Counted from the stretch's first letter, positions 9,391 through 19,193 are shown. The stretch: 64,000 nt of DNA from Mycolicibacterium sp. MU0053 (GCF_963378095.1 NZ_OY726397.1:2914001-2978000); one strand, 5' to 3'. The notes: a model not told the origin generated them from the sequence alone. Numbers and translations: made by a program.

Positions 9391-10835
9391 TAGCCGACCG
9401 CGCCTTCCATCTGCAGCTCGATCAGCCTGTTGAGCTCCAGCGCATATTCCATCGGGAGCTCCTTGGCGATCGGTTCCACGAAGCCGCGGACCACCATCGC
9501 CATGGCCTCGTCCTCGGTCAGGCCGCGACTCATCAGGTAGAACAACTGATCCTCGCTGACCTTCGACACCGTGGCCTCATGGCCCATCGTGACGTCGTCC
9601 TCGCGGATGTCGACATACGGATAGGTGTCCGACCGGCTGATGTTGTCGACCAGCAGCGCATCGCATTTCACGCTGGAGCGCGAGCCGTAGGCACCCTTGT
9701 TGATCTGCACCAGCCCGCGGTAGGACGCTCGGCCACCGCCGCGCGCCACCGACTTCGACACGATGTTCGACGACGTGTTCGGCGCCAGGTGCAGCATCTT
9801 GGCACCGGTGTCCTGATGCTGGCCCTCGCCGGCGAACGCCACCGAGAGCACCTCACCCTTGGCGTGCTCGCCGGTCATCCAGACCGCCGGATACTTCATG
9901 GTGACCTTGGAGCCGATGTTGCCGTCGACCCACTCCATGGTGGCGCCGGCCTCCGCGCGGGCGCGCTTGGTGACCAGGTTGTAGACGTTGTTCGACCAGT
10001 TCTGGATGGTCGTGTAGCGGCACCGGCCACCGGGCTTGACGATGATCTCCACGACGGCGCTGTGCAGCGAGTCGCTCTTGTAGATCGGTGCGGTGCAGCC
10101 CTCGACGTAATGCACGTAGGCACCCTCGTCGACGATGATCAGCGTGCGTTCGAACTGACCCATGTTCTCGGTGTTGATCCGGAAGTAGGCCTGCAGCGGG
10201 ATGTCGACGTGCACACCCGGCGGCACGTAGATGAAGGAACCGCCGGACCACACCGCGGTGTTGAGCGCGGAGAACTTGTTGTCACCGGCCGGAATCACGG
10301 TCCCGAAGTACTTCTTGAAGATCTCCGGCTGCTCGCGCAGGGCGGTGTCGGTGTCCAGGAAGAGGACGCCCTGGGCCTCGAGATCCTCGCGGATCGAGTG
10401 GTAGACGACCTCGGACTCGTACTGCGCGGCGACACCGGAGACCAACCGCTGCTTCTCGGCCTCGGGGATGCCGAGCCGGTCATAGGTGTTCTTGATGTCC
10501 TCGGGCAGGTCGTCCCACGTGGCGGCCTGCTTCTCGCTCGAGCGCACGAAGTACTTGATGTTGTCGAAGTGGATGCCGTCGAGCTCGGACCCCCACTTGG
10601 GCATCGGCTTCTTCTCGAAGGTGCGCAGCGCCTTCAGCCTGATGTCGAGCATCCACTCGGGCTCGTTCTTCTTCGCCGAGATGTCACGCACCACTGCCTC
10701 GGAAAGTCCGCGCTGGGCGGCGGCACCCGCGGCGTCGGAGTCGGCCCAGCCGTAGTCGTAGTTACCCAGCGAGGCGATCGTTTCCTCTTGGGTCAAGGCC
10801 TCGGGGGCGTGCCCGACGTCCGGTGTGAGTGTCAT
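9390..10835 (-). CDS. sufB: SufB Fe-S scaffold subunit, intein-free
   Basis: Core scaffold protein of 481 residues on which Fe-S clusters are built with SufC and SufD. The conserved beta-helix segments are continuous, including [19 protein letters not shown] and the C-terminal [21 protein letters not shown]. tuberculosis SufB (Rv1461) is nearly twice this length because of an intein; here there is none. It starts at the ATG at 10835 with a GGAGTG ribosome site and follows sufR across 95 bases that contain a stem-loop. Confidence 0.96.
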   Translation of the reverse strand: MTLTPDVGHAPEALTQEETIASLGNYDYGWADSDAAGAAAQRGLSEAVVRDISAKKNEPEWMLDIRLKALRTFEKKPMPKWGSELDGIHFDNIKYFVRSSEKQAATWDDLPEDIKNTYDRLGIPEAEKQRLVSGVAAQYESEVVYHSIREDLEAQGVLFLDTDTALREQPEIFKKYFGTVIPAGDNKFSALNTAVWSGGSFIYVPPGVHVDIPLQAYFRINTENMGQFERTLIIVDEGAYVHYVEGCTAPIYKSDSLHSAVVEIIVKPGGRCRYTTIQNWSNNVYNLVTKRARAEAGATMEWVDGNIGSKVTMKYPAVWMTGEHAKGEVLSVAFAGEGQHQDTGAKMLHLAPNTSSNIVSKSVARGGGRASYRGLVQINKGAYGSRSSVKCDALLVDNISRSDTYPYVDIREDDVTMGHEATVSKVSEDQLFYLMSRGLTEDEAMAMVVRGFVEPIAKELPMEYALELNRLIELQMEGAVG

Positions 10836-10878
10836 TTACGACACACTCCTTCTGCTCTCTCGGTTCTCTCGTTTACTC

Positions 10879-10928
10879 CGGCCACTGGGCTGCGGGCCGG
10901 AGGTCGTGCTCATGTGCTGCAGTGGCCG
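10879..10928 (-). other. Inverted repeat between sufR and sufB
   Basis: CGGCCACTG at 10879-10887 and CAGTGGCCG at 10920-10928 are perfect 9-bp complementary arms around a 32-base loop, beginning 2 bases after the sufR stop on the transcribed strand. There is no T-tract. It could reduce read-through or mark a processing site between regulator and structural genes. Confidence 0.45.
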
Positions 10929-10930
10929 CC

Positions 10931-11635
10931 CTAAGCCCGTACCGGACTCAGCGGCACATGGGTGGTACACGCAACATCCCCGTTGACGATCGTCGACAGA
11001 CGCTGCACGTGGGTGCCGAGCAGGTCGGCCATCGCGGCCTTTTCGGCGTCACACAGTTCAGGGAACTCCGCGGCGACGTGGGACACCGGGCAGTGATGCT
11101 GGCAGATCTGCACACCCTCGATGGGTCCCTGCACCCGCGAGGTGGTGGTGGCGTATCCGGCCTGACTCAGCGCTTCGGCAACCCGCTCGGCGCCTGCCTC
11201 GACGTCTTCGTCACGGTCGCTCGTCACCGGGTCCACCCCTGCCAGGATGGTGTCGATCCGGCTCCGCGCGAACTGACGAATGGCCTGCTCACCACCGATT
11301 TCTCGGAGCTGACGCATGGCCGCCGACGCCAGGTCGTCGTAGGTGTGCTCGAGCTTGGCGCGCCCGGCCGCGGTGAGTTGATAACGCTTGGCCGGGCGAC
11401 CCCGGCCCGCCTGCTGCCAGGCCGCCGCGGCGTTCGCTTGGGCGTCGCCGGCCTCGATCAATGCGTCGAGGTGACGACGGACGCCCGCCGCGGACAATCC
11501 AAGCTGCGCGCTGACCTGGCTGGCGGTGACGGGTCCGGACTCCAGCAGTAGCCGGACGATGGCGCTGCGGGTGTCACCGTCCTGGGCATGCAGCGGCGCA
11601 TCGAGTGCGCGCTGAACCGTCGGACGTATTTTCAC
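10931..11635 (-). CDS. sufR: SufR Fe-S-sensing repressor
   Basis: DNA-binding regulator of the suf operon. A winged helix-turn-helix occupies about residues 30-70 (VTASQVSAQLGLSAAGVRRHL). Four C-terminal cysteines are spaced C-x3-C-x12-C-x27-C at residues 178, 182, 195 and 223, the arrangement I recall for the 4Fe-4S ligands of M. tuberculosis SufR. I chose the GTG at 11635 (234 residues) because a SufR-type dyad covers it; a longer frame is open to 11746. The gene heads the operon sufRBDCSUT, so it should repress its own operon when clusters are sufficient. It matches Rv1460. Confidence 0.93.
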   Translation of the reverse strand: MKIRPTVQRALDAPLHAQDGDTRSAIVRLLLESGPVTASQVSAQLGLSAAGVRRHLDALIEAGDAQANAAAAWQQAGRGRPAKRYQLTAAGRAKLEHTYDDLASAAMRQLREIGGEQAIRQFARSRIDTILAGVDPVTSDRDEDVEAGAERVAEALSQAGYATTTSRVQGPIEGVQICQHHCPVSHVAAEFPELCDAEKAAMADLLGTHVQRLSTIVNGDVACTTHVPLSPVRA

Positions 11636-11648
11636 AACACCAGTGTGA
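11632..11648 (-). promoter_or_regulatory. SufR operator over the sufR start
   Basis: Read on the minus strand, ACACT-GGTGT-TGTGA matches exactly the ACACT-N5-TGTGA dyad I recall for M. tuberculosis SufR; with one flanking T on each strand the half-sites become TCACA...TGTGA. It overlaps the GTG start (11633-11635) and a CACACT hexamer placed like a -10 box 6 bases before it, so binding would block initiation. Confidence 0.75.
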
Positions 11649-11771
11649 CGCAATTCGGCAGGCGGGTCCAGCAAGGGCACCCTTACCCGAGGGTCGCGAT
11701 ACTCACAGCGCCGCCAGGGAATGTTAAGCGACGTCCGGTCGCCCACGCCCGGGTGCCCGCCCGGTGGCGAC

Positions 11772-11786
11772 TAAGCTGCCCCCGTG
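11772..11786 (+). promoter_or_regulatory. Leaderless promoter of mptB
   Basis: TAAGCT, six bases, then the GTG start. A TANNNT -10 box at this distance predicts that transcription begins at the start codon. Confidence 0.6.
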
Positions 11787-13450
11787 GCAGCCCGCCTTCG
11801 TTCGCTCAGCACGTCGATTGCCGGTTGGCACGGCGACGAGCGCACCGTCGGCACACCGCTCGGCGACGCCGAACTCGTGGCGCTGCGCCGGACCCGACTG
11901 TTCGGGGCCACCGGCACCATCCTGATGGCCATCGGCGCGCTCGGCGCCGGCGCCCGCCCGGTGATGCAGGACCCCACCTTCGGGGTGCGGTTGCTGAACC
12001 TGCCCTCCCGAATCCAGACGGTCTCCCTCACCATGACCACCACCGGGGCCGTGATGATGGCCCTGGCCTGGCTGATGCTGGGCCGGTTCGCGCTGGGCAA
12101 GCGCCGCATGACGCGCGGTCAGCTCGACCGCACGCTGCTGCTGTGGATCGCGCCGCTGCTGATGGCACCCCCGATGTACAGCAAGGACGTCTACTCGTAC
12201 CTGGCGCAGAGCCAGATCGCGCACAACGGTCAGGACCCCTACCGGGTGGGTCCCGCCCCCGGCCTGGGCCTCGACCACGTGTTCACGCTGTCGGTGCCCA
12301 GCCTGTGGCGCGAAACCCCCGCGCCGTACGGTCCGTTGTTCCTCTGGATCGGCTCGGGCATCTCGGAGCTGACCGGCGAGAACATCGTCGCCGCGGTGCT
12401 CTGCCATCGACTGCTGGTGTTGCTGGGCGTCGCGCTCATCGTATGGGCCACCCCGCGGCTGGCCCGCCGTTGCGGGGTCGCCGAGGTCAGCGCGCTGTGG
12501 CTCGGCGCGGCCAACCCGCTGCTGGTCATGCACCTGGTGGCCGGGATCCACAACGAGGCCCTGATGCTCGGCCTGATGCTGGCCGGCGCGGAGTTCGCGC
12601 TGCGCGGCATCGATTCGGCTCGCCGGCTGGTCCCCCGACCACTGTTACCGCTGACCACGCAGCGGTGGGCACCGGCGGCCATGCTCATCCTGGGCGCCGT
12701 ACTCATCACGCTGTCCTCGCAGGTGAAGCTGCCGTCGCTGCTGGCACTGGGCTTCGTGGCGATGGCGCTGGGACGCCGTTGGGGTAGCACGATCCGGGCG
12801 TTCTTCCTGGCCAGCGGCCTGCTTGGGGTGCTGTCGTTGGCGGTGATGGCGCTCATCGGCTGGGCCAGCGGTCTGGGCTTCGGGTGGTTGTCGACCCTGG
12901 GCACCGCCAATGTGGTGCGCAGTTGGATGTCGCCACCGACCCTGCTGGCGTTGGGCACCGGCCAGGTGGGCATCCTGCTGGGGCTCGGCGACCACACCAC
13001 CGCGATCCTGTCGCTGACCCGCAGCATCGGCGTCGGCATCATCATGGTGGTCGTCACCTGGCTGCTGCTGGCGGTGTTCCGCGGCCGGTTGCATCCGGTC
13101 GGCGGCCTCGGCGTCGCGCTCGGCGCCACGGTGCTGCTCTTTCCCGTCGTCCAGCCCTGGTACCTGCTGTGGGCGATCATCCCGCTGGCGGCCTGGGCCA
13201 CCCGGCCGGGATTCCGAATAGCGGCGATCGGCGGGACCCTGATCGTCGGCATCTTCGGCCCCACCGCGAACGGGGACCGCTTCGCGCTGTTCCAAATCAT
13301 CGACGCCACGCTGGCCAGCACCGTGATCGTGGCGCTGATGATCGCCCTCACCTACCACCGGCTGCCCTGGCGTGCCCTGACCGAGCGCGACGCCGACCCA
13401 GCGCCGGTGAATTCACGCAACGGTCCCCCCGACGCCTACGCTGAGTCTCC

Positions 13451-13454
<4 letters not shown>
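11784..13454 (+). CDS. mptB: Alpha-(1,6)-mannosyltransferase MptB
   Basis: Polytopic membrane glycosyltransferase of the GT-C class, 556 residues with about 12-14 hydrophobic segments. It uses a polyprenyl-phosphate mannose donor to elongate the alpha-1,6-mannan core of lipomannan and lipoarabinomannan. The GT-C type acidic motif lies in SKDVYSY near residue 133, in the first large external loop. The N-terminal ~35 residues are cytosolic. The GTG start at 11784 has no ribosome site but an ideally placed -10 box. The stop overlaps the ABC ATPase start. It is divergent from sufR, as Rv1459c is from Rv1460. Function is by family and synteny. Confidence 0.9.
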
Positions 13455-14388
<934 letters not shown>

Positions 14389-14392
<4 letters not shown>

Positions 14393-15165
14393 GCGAAACG
14401 CTGTTCCCAGCAGGAACATTCACCCCGGATCCGCGACCGAACACGGTCGCCAGGATGCTGTTTGCGCAATTCGGCCTCGAACTCAAGCTGTTGTTGCGCA
14501 ACGGCGAGCAGCTGCTGTTGACCATGTTCATCCCGATCACCCTGCTGGTGGGCCTGGTCCTGCTGCCACTGGGATCCTTCGGCGACGACCGCCCGGCGGT
14601 GTTCGTGCCGGCCATCATGGCGCTGGCGCTGATCTCGACCGCCTTCACCGGGCAGGCCATCGCGGTGGCCTTCGACCGGCGCTACGGCGCCCTCAAACGC
14701 CTGGGCGCGACCGCGCTGCCGGTGTGGGGCATCATCGCCGGCAAGTCGATGGCCGTGGTCGCGGTGGTGTTCCTGCAGGCGGTGCTGCTGGGCGGCATCG
14801 GATTGGCGCTGGGCTGGCGGCCGGACCCGATGGGGTTGCTGTTGGGTGCGGTCATCATCGCGCTCGGCACCGTCTGCTTCGCCGCGCTCGGCCTGCTGTT
14901 GGGCGGGACCCTGCGCGCCGAGATCGTGCTGGCCGCCGCCAACCTGTTGTGGTTCGTGTTCGCGGGCTTCGGCGCGCTGACGCTGGAGACCGAGGCCGTT
15001 CCCACCGCGTTGCAGTGGATCGCCCGCCTCACCCCGGCCGGCGCGCTCACCGAGTCGCTGACCCAGGCCATGACGGTGTCGGTGGACTGGTTCGGGGTCG
15101 CGGTGCTCACGGTGTGGGGCGTGCTGGCCGCGGTGTGCGCGGTGCGCTGGTTCCGCTTCACCTGA
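14389..15165 (+). CDS. ABC-2 type transporter permease
   Basis: Membrane protein of 258 residues with six predicted helices, the usual ABC-2 permease layout, partner of the preceding ATPase. The cytosolic N-terminus ends in RMLFAQFGLELKLLLRNGEQ before the first helix, typical of DrrB-like exporters. The ATG at 14389 overlaps the ATPase stop (ATGA); an open frame upstream is only a shadow. It matches Rv1457c. With the ATPase it would form a homodimeric exporter of unknown cargo. Confidence 0.9.
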
Positions 15166-15195
15166 TCGCCGGGAACCGCCGGCGTCCCAGCCCTT

Positions 15196-15210
15196 ACTAC
15201 GAGCTGTAGT
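15196..15210 (+). promoter_or_regulatory. ACTAC-N5-GTAGT dyad before ctaA
   Basis: ACTAC-GAGCT-GTAGT is a perfect dyad, with a further T that makes the left half TACTAC. It covers about -37 to -23 relative to the predicted ctaA start point, where a repressor would block the promoter. It resembles the TACTAC/GTAGTA-type site I recall for mycobacterial BlaI. Confidence 0.55.
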
Positions 15211-15220
15211 TGGCGTCCTC

Positions 15221-15235
15221 TAGTCTTGGGCGGTG
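15221..15235 (+). promoter_or_regulatory. Leaderless promoter of ctaA
   Basis: TAGTCT, six bases, then the GTG start of ctaA. No ribosome site is present, which fits a leaderless message separate from the upstream ABC operon. Confidence 0.6.
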
Positions 15236-16177
15236 TTCTTCCGTCGGCTGGTCGACCTGCTGCCCTATCCCAGCCTGCGCGTGCAGCGCATCGTCGCGGC
15301 CCTGGTCATCCTGACCCAGGGCGGCATCGCGGTCACCGGCGCCGTCGTGCGGGTCACCGCCTCCGGGCTCGGCTGCCCCACCTGGCCGCAGTGCTTCCCG
15401 GGCAGCTTCACCCCCGTCCCGCACCCCGAAGTGGCCCGCATCCATCAGATGGTCGAGTTCGGCAACCGGCTCATCACGTTCGCGGTGGTACTCACCGCCA
15501 TCGCCGCGGTGCTGGTGGTGCTGCGGGCCCGCCGCCGGCGCGAGGTACTGGTCTACGCCTGGCTGATGCCCGCCTCGACCGTGGTCCAGGCCGTGATCGG
15601 CGGCATCACCGTCCTCACCGGCCTGCTCTGGTGGACCGTCGCGATCCATCTGCTGGCCTCGATGGCCATGGTCTGGCTGGCCGTGCTGCTCTACGTCAAG
15701 ATCGGCGAACCCGATGCCGGCGTGGTCCGGCACGTCGTGCCGAAACCGTTGCGGCAGTTGACCGTCCTGAGCGGGATCGCGCTGGCCGCGGTATTGGTGA
15801 CCGGCACCCTGGTCACCGCCGCCGGTCCGCATGCCGGCGACAAGAGCATCGATCGCCCGGTGGCGCGGCTGCAGATCGAGATCGTCGCGCTGGTGCACGC
15901 GCACTCGTCGCTGCTGGTCGCCTACCTGGCACTGCTGGTCGGGCTCGGCTTCGGACTGCTGGCCGTGCGGGCGTCCCGGGCGGTGCTGACCCGACTGACC
16001 GTCCTGCTGGTGCTGGTGTTCGCCCAGGCCGCGCTGGGCGCCGTCCAATTCTTCGCAGGCGTGCCGGCCGCGCTGGTCGCGCTGCACGTGGCCGGTGCCG
16101 CGGTCTGCACGGCGGCCACCGCCGCGCTATGGGCGTCGATGCGAGAGCGGACCGAGCCCGAGCCGGTCCAGGGCTGA
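15233..16177 (+). CDS. ctaA: Heme A synthase (CtaA/COX15)
   Basis: Membrane enzyme of 314 residues with eight predicted helices that oxidises heme O to heme A for cytochrome aa3. Four histidines in the expected helices are visible: RIHQMVEFGN near residue 70, AIHLLAS, VHAHSSLL and ALHVAGA; these bind the two hemes. The external loop contains SGLGCPTWPQCF, a cysteine pair found in this family. It starts at the GTG at 15233. Its last 51 bases overlap the convergent ATP-grasp gene. Its partner enzyme ctaB is two genes away. It matches Rv1456c. Confidence 0.93.
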   Translation: MFFRRLVDLLPYPSLRVQRIVAALVILTQGGIAVTGAVVRVTASGLGCPTWPQCFPGSFTPVPHPEVARIHQMVEFGNRLITFAVVLTAIAAVLVVLRARRRREVLVYAWLMPASTVVQAVIGGITVLTGLLWWTVAIHLLASMAMVWLAVLLYVKIGEPDAGVVRHVVPKPLRQLTVLSGIALAAVLVTGTLVTAAGPHAGDKSIDRPVARLQIEIVALVHAHSSLLVAYLALLVGLGFGLLAVRASRAVLTRLTVLLVLVFAQAALGAVQFFAGVPAALVALHVAGAAVCTAATAALWASMRERTEPEPVQG

Positions 16178-17062
16178 GCCCACCGCGAGCGCAAACCGGC
16201 GCTGCTGACGCGCGCGGGTCACGGCATCGAGCTGTTGCCAGCCCAGTCCCGGCTCGACGAGCTCGAGCTCCAGCAGCACCGGGTCGCTGCGGCCGATGAG
16301 GTCGACCCGGGCGTAGAGGAAGTCCGAGCTCGGCACGCCCAGCCGGGCGGCGGCCGCCGCCAACGCGGTCTGCGCGACGTCCCAGAGCTCGAAGTCGGGA
16401 TCGGCCGGCGCCAGCACCTCCGCCGCGTAGCTGCCCGATGCGTCGAGCGCGGGCCGCCGACCCGGCGCCGGCAGCATCGGCGCCTTGGTGAAGGCGTGGG
16501 ACGGCTCACCGGCGAGAAACACCAGCGCGGTCTCCCCGTCCTCGATCCGCGGGTCGTAGGTCTGCACCAGCACCGTGGCCCCCGCCTCCTGCAGCGTCGC
16601 CGCGTGGTCACGGGCCGCGTTGTGATCGGTGAACCGTTGCGCGCCAACGGATCCGGCCCCAACCGCGGGCTTGACCACGACCTCACCGGCCGGCAGGTGT
16701 AGCAACTGCCCCGGCGCGAAGAACTCGCTCTCGCACACCGGCACACCGGCGACGGCGAGGTCGTGCAGATAGATCTTGTCGGTGTTCCAGGCCACCACCT
16801 CGGGTGCGTTGAGCAGGTTGGGCACCCGGTGCGTCCAGGCCAGGAACTCCTCAAGGCGCTCGGTGTAGTCCCACGTCGCCCGCAGGATGACCAGATCGGC
16901 AGTCAGCGTCGCCGGATCGTCCCAGGCCCGCCAGCGCGCGGACAGCCCCTGGGCGCGCAGCGCGGCGACCAGACCGTCGTCGTCGCCATCCCCCTCGACC
17001 AGCTTCGAACATCCGGCCAGCACGATCTTCGGGTGGAAGAGATCCGGACGGGCCAGTTTCAT
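16127..17062 (-). CDS. ATP-grasp domain protein (RimK/glutathione-synthetase-like)
   Basis: Cytosolic protein of 311 residues resembling the ATP-grasp ligase fold. The N-terminal part has a pre-ATP-grasp Rossmann-like region with RATWDY near residue 62; the central region has EVVVKPAVGAGSVGAQR near 127-143, which is the nucleotide-binding lysine and glycine loop; and the C-terminal LLELELVEPGLGW supplies metal-binding acidic residues. Such proteins join a carboxylate to an amine using ATP, but the substrates here are unknown. The ATG at 17062 overlaps the stop of a predicted leaderless mini-ORF. The 3' end overlaps ctaA by 51 bases. The position corresponds to Rv1455. Confidence 0.82.
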   Translation of the reverse strand: MKLARPDLFHPKIVLAGCSKLVEGDGDDDGLVAALRAQGLSARWRAWDDPATLTADLVILRATWDYTERLEEFLAWTHRVPNLLNAPEVVAWNTDKIYLHDLAVAGVPVCESEFFAPGQLLHLPAGEVVVKPAVGAGSVGAQRFTDHNAARDHAATLQEAGATVLVQTYDPRIEDGETALVFLAGEPSHAFTKAPMLPAPGRRPALDASGSYAAEVLAPADPDFELWDVAQTALAAAAARLGVPSSDFLYARVDLIGRSDPVLLELELVEPGLGWQQLDAVTRARQQRRFALAVGSALDRLGLGPLSHRRP

Positions 17063-17086
17063 GCGGTCATCACGTCAAGGATGATA
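17059..17086 (-). promoter_or_regulatory. Leaderless mini-ORF leading into the ATP-grasp gene
   Basis: On the minus strand, TATCAT (17081-17086), seven bases, then GTG-ATG-ACC-GCA-TGA (17073-17059). The TGA overlaps the ATG of the ATP-grasp gene. The main gene has no ribosome site, so its translation may depend on ribosomes finishing this 4-codon frame. Confidence 0.45.
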
Positions 17087-17092
17087 GTCAGC

Positions 17093-18067
17093 ATGGATGC
17101 GATCGAAGTTGCCGAAACCGGCGGGCCCGAAGTACTGACACTCGTCGACAAGCCGCAGCCGGCGCCGGCACCCGGTGAGGTTCTGATCAAGGCCGACGCG
17201 ATCGGCGTCAACTTTATCGACACCTATTTCCGGTCCGGGCTGTACCCGCGTCCGGTGCCGTTCGTGGTCGGCACCGAGGTGTGTGGCACGGTCGCGGCCG
17301 TGGGCGCCGATGTGGCCGCGCTCTCGGTCGGCGATCGGGTCGTGACGGCCAATGCCGACGGCGCCTACGCCGAATATTGCACCGCGCCCGCGGATTTCGT
17401 GGCCTATGTGCCCGACTCGGTACCCTCCGACGCGGTCGCCTCGGCGCTGCTCAAGGGGATGACCGCGCACTATCTGATCAAGTCGGTCTATCCGGTGCAA
17501 CCCTCGGACACCGTGCTGGTGCACGCCGGCGCCGGCGGGGTGGGCCTGATCCTGACCCAGTGGGCCACCAGCATCGGCACCAAGGTCATCAGCACGGCAT
17601 CCACCCCGGAAAAGGCCGCCCTGGCGCGGCAGGCCGGCGCGATCGAGGTGCTCGAATATCCGGAGGATCCCGCGAAGTTCGCCGCCCAGGTCCGCGACCT
17701 CACCGGCGGCCGGGGCGTGCAGGCGGTCTACGACGGCGTCGGCCAGACCACCTTCGACGCCAGCCTGGCCAGCCTGGCGGTGCGCGGCACGCTGGCGCTG
17801 TTCGGGGCGGCCAGCGGACCGGTCCCGCCGGTGGACCCGCAGCGCCTCAACGCGGCGGGCTCGGTGTTCCTGACCCGCCCGAAGCTGGGCGACTTCACCC
17901 GCAGCTCCGACGAGTTCGCCTGGCGTGCCGGCGAGTTGATGGAGGCGATCGCGGCCGGGTCCATCACGGTGACCGTCAGCGCCCGGTATCCGCTGGCCGA
18001 GGCCGAACAGGCCCACCGCGACCTGCAGGGGCGCAAGACCGTCGGCTCCATTGTGCTGGTGCCCTGA
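17093..18067 (+). CDS. qor: Quinone oxidoreductase (zinc-free MDR family)
   Basis: NADPH-dependent medium-chain reductase of 324 residues. The N-terminal GroES-like domain carries IGVNFIDTYFRSGLYP near residues 42-57, the QOR signature. The Rossmann motif HAGAGGVGLILTQWA lies near 143-157. No catalytic zinc ligands are seen, as expected for quinone reductases. I chose the ATG at 17093; an ATG at 17081 is also in frame. It is convergent with ctaB and matches Rv1454c. Confidence 0.92.
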   Translation: MDAIEVAETGGPEVLTLVDKPQPAPAPGEVLIKADAIGVNFIDTYFRSGLYPRPVPFVVGTEVCGTVAAVGADVAALSVGDRVVTANADGAYAEYCTAPADFVAYVPDSVPSDAVASALLKGMTAHYLIKSVYPVQPSDTVLVHAGAGGVGLILTQWATSIGTKVISTASTPEKAALARQAGAIEVLEYPEDPAKFAAQVRDLTGGRGVQAVYDGVGQTTFDASLASLAVRGTLALFGAASGPVPPVDPQRLNAAGSVFLTRPKLGDFTRSSDEFAWRAGELMEAIAAGSITVTVSARYPLAEAEQAHRDLQGRKTVGSIVLVP

Positions 18068-18079
18068 GCCGGCGACGGG

Positions 18080-19003
18080 TCAGAACAGCTCGAGCAGGGT
18101 GGGCAACGCCAACGCGGAGTCGACCGCCAGCGCGCAGAACACCGCGGCCAGATAGTTGTTCGACTGCAGGAACAGCTTCAGCGGCTTGACCGGCCGCCCG
18201 CGCCGCACCCCGGCATAGAGTTGGTGGGCCATCACCAGGAACCACGCCCCGGCCAGACCCGCCACCGCGGCGTACAGCCAACCGGCCGCGGGGGCCAACG
18301 CCAGCGTGGCGAGCACGGTCAACCAGGTGTAGATCAGGATCTGCAGGGTCACCTGCTTCTCGGTGGCCACGGCCGGCAGCATCGGCACGCCGGCCGCCTT
18401 GTAGTCGTCCTTGTAGCGCATCGCCAGCGCCCAGGTGTGCGGCGGCGTCCAGAAGAAGATGATCAGGAACATCACCAGCGCGGGCCACTGGATGGTCCCG
18501 GTAACGGCGGACCAGCCGATCATCACCGGCATGCACCCTGCCGCGCCGCCCCAGACCACGTTCTGGGCCGTGCGCCGCTTGAGCAGCAGCGTGTAGATGA
18601 AGACGTAGAACGCGATGGTGACGACGGCGAGGACGCCCGAGAGCAGGTTGGTGGTCCACCACAACCAGAAGAACGAGCCGACCGAGAGCAACAGGCCGAA
18701 GATCAGCGCGTGGCGGGTGGGCACCGTCGCGCGGACCAGCGGCCGCAGCGCAGTGCGCTTCATGACCTTGTCGATGTCGGCGTCGGCCACGCAGTTGAGC
18801 GTGTTGGCGCCGGCGGCGGCCATCATGCCGCCGATCAACGTGTTCAGGATCAGCAGCGGGTTCACGGTGCCGCGGTCGGCCAACAGCATCGCCGGAATGG
18901 CCGTGACCAGCAGCAGCTCGATGACCCGCGGCTTGGTAAGCGCAATATACGCGAGCACCTTGGTGCGGATCTGGCTCGGCGCGACGCGCTCGCGGATGCT
19001 CAC
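18080..19003 (-). CDS. ctaB: Protoheme IX farnesyltransferase (heme O synthase)
   Basis: UbiA-family membrane prenyltransferase of 307 residues with about nine helices, adding a farnesyl group to heme B to give heme O, the substrate of CtaA. The Asp-rich site is N70-xxx-D74-xxx-D78 (NCVADADID), followed by the KRT segment; the second site lies in YTDYLKR-like KRRTAQN after helix 4. The GTG at 19003 has an AGGAG site 8 bases upstream. It is divergent from tkt; a TACTACC/GGTAG dyad lies in the shared upstream region. It matches Rv1451. Confidence 0.94.
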   Translation of the reverse strand: MSIRERVAPSQIRTKVLAYIALTKPRVIELLLVTAIPAMLLADRGTVNPLLILNTLIGGMMAAAGANTLNCVADADIDKVMKRTALRPLVRATVPTRHALIFGLLLSVGSFFWLWWTTNLLSGVLAVVTIAFYVFIYTLLLKRRTAQNVVWGGAAGCMPVMIGWSAVTGTIQWPALVMFLIIFFWTPPHTWALAMRYKDDYKAAGVPMLPAVATEKQVTLQILIYTWLTVLATLALAPAAGWLYAAVAGLAGAWFLVMAHQLYAGVRRGRPVKPLKLFLQSNNYLAAVFCALAVDSALALPTLLELF

Positions 19004-19054
19004 GCAGTTAACTCCTAATCACAGGCGATGGTCGCGGCAGCCTCGCAACTTCTA

Positions 19055-19070
19055 CTACCGACGATGGTAG
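19055..19070. promoter_or_regulatory. CTACC-N6-GGTAG dyad between ctaB and tkt
   Basis: CTACC-GACGAT-GGTAG, preceded by CTA so that the left half reads TACTACC. It lies 52-67 bases before the ctaB start and 136 before tkt. It resembles the dyad before ctaA, hinting at common control of the two heme A genes. The rest of this 202-base intergenic region shows TAGGGT and TAGGCT hexamers before tkt but no clear -35. Confidence 0.4.
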
Positions 19071-19193
19071 ACCGTTGCGCCGAGTCGGCGGCATCGTGGG
19101 TCGTTTCGCCAAGCCGCCCTGCCGCCACCCGCGGTCTCGCACTAGGGTTGGGTAGGCTGCCCGCCCGCCGCAACACGCCCTGTCCTGCACCGC

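Noticed and set aside
11673-11684. AAGGG-CA-CCCTT dyad between sufR and mptB, possible IdeR box
   Set aside because: It differs from the IdeR consensus TTAGGTTAGGCTAACCTAA at too many positions and is only 5 bp per arm.
10931-11746. Longer sufR start at 11746
   Set aside because: It would place the SufR dyad inside the coding region, and the extra 37 residues are basic and unlike the family.
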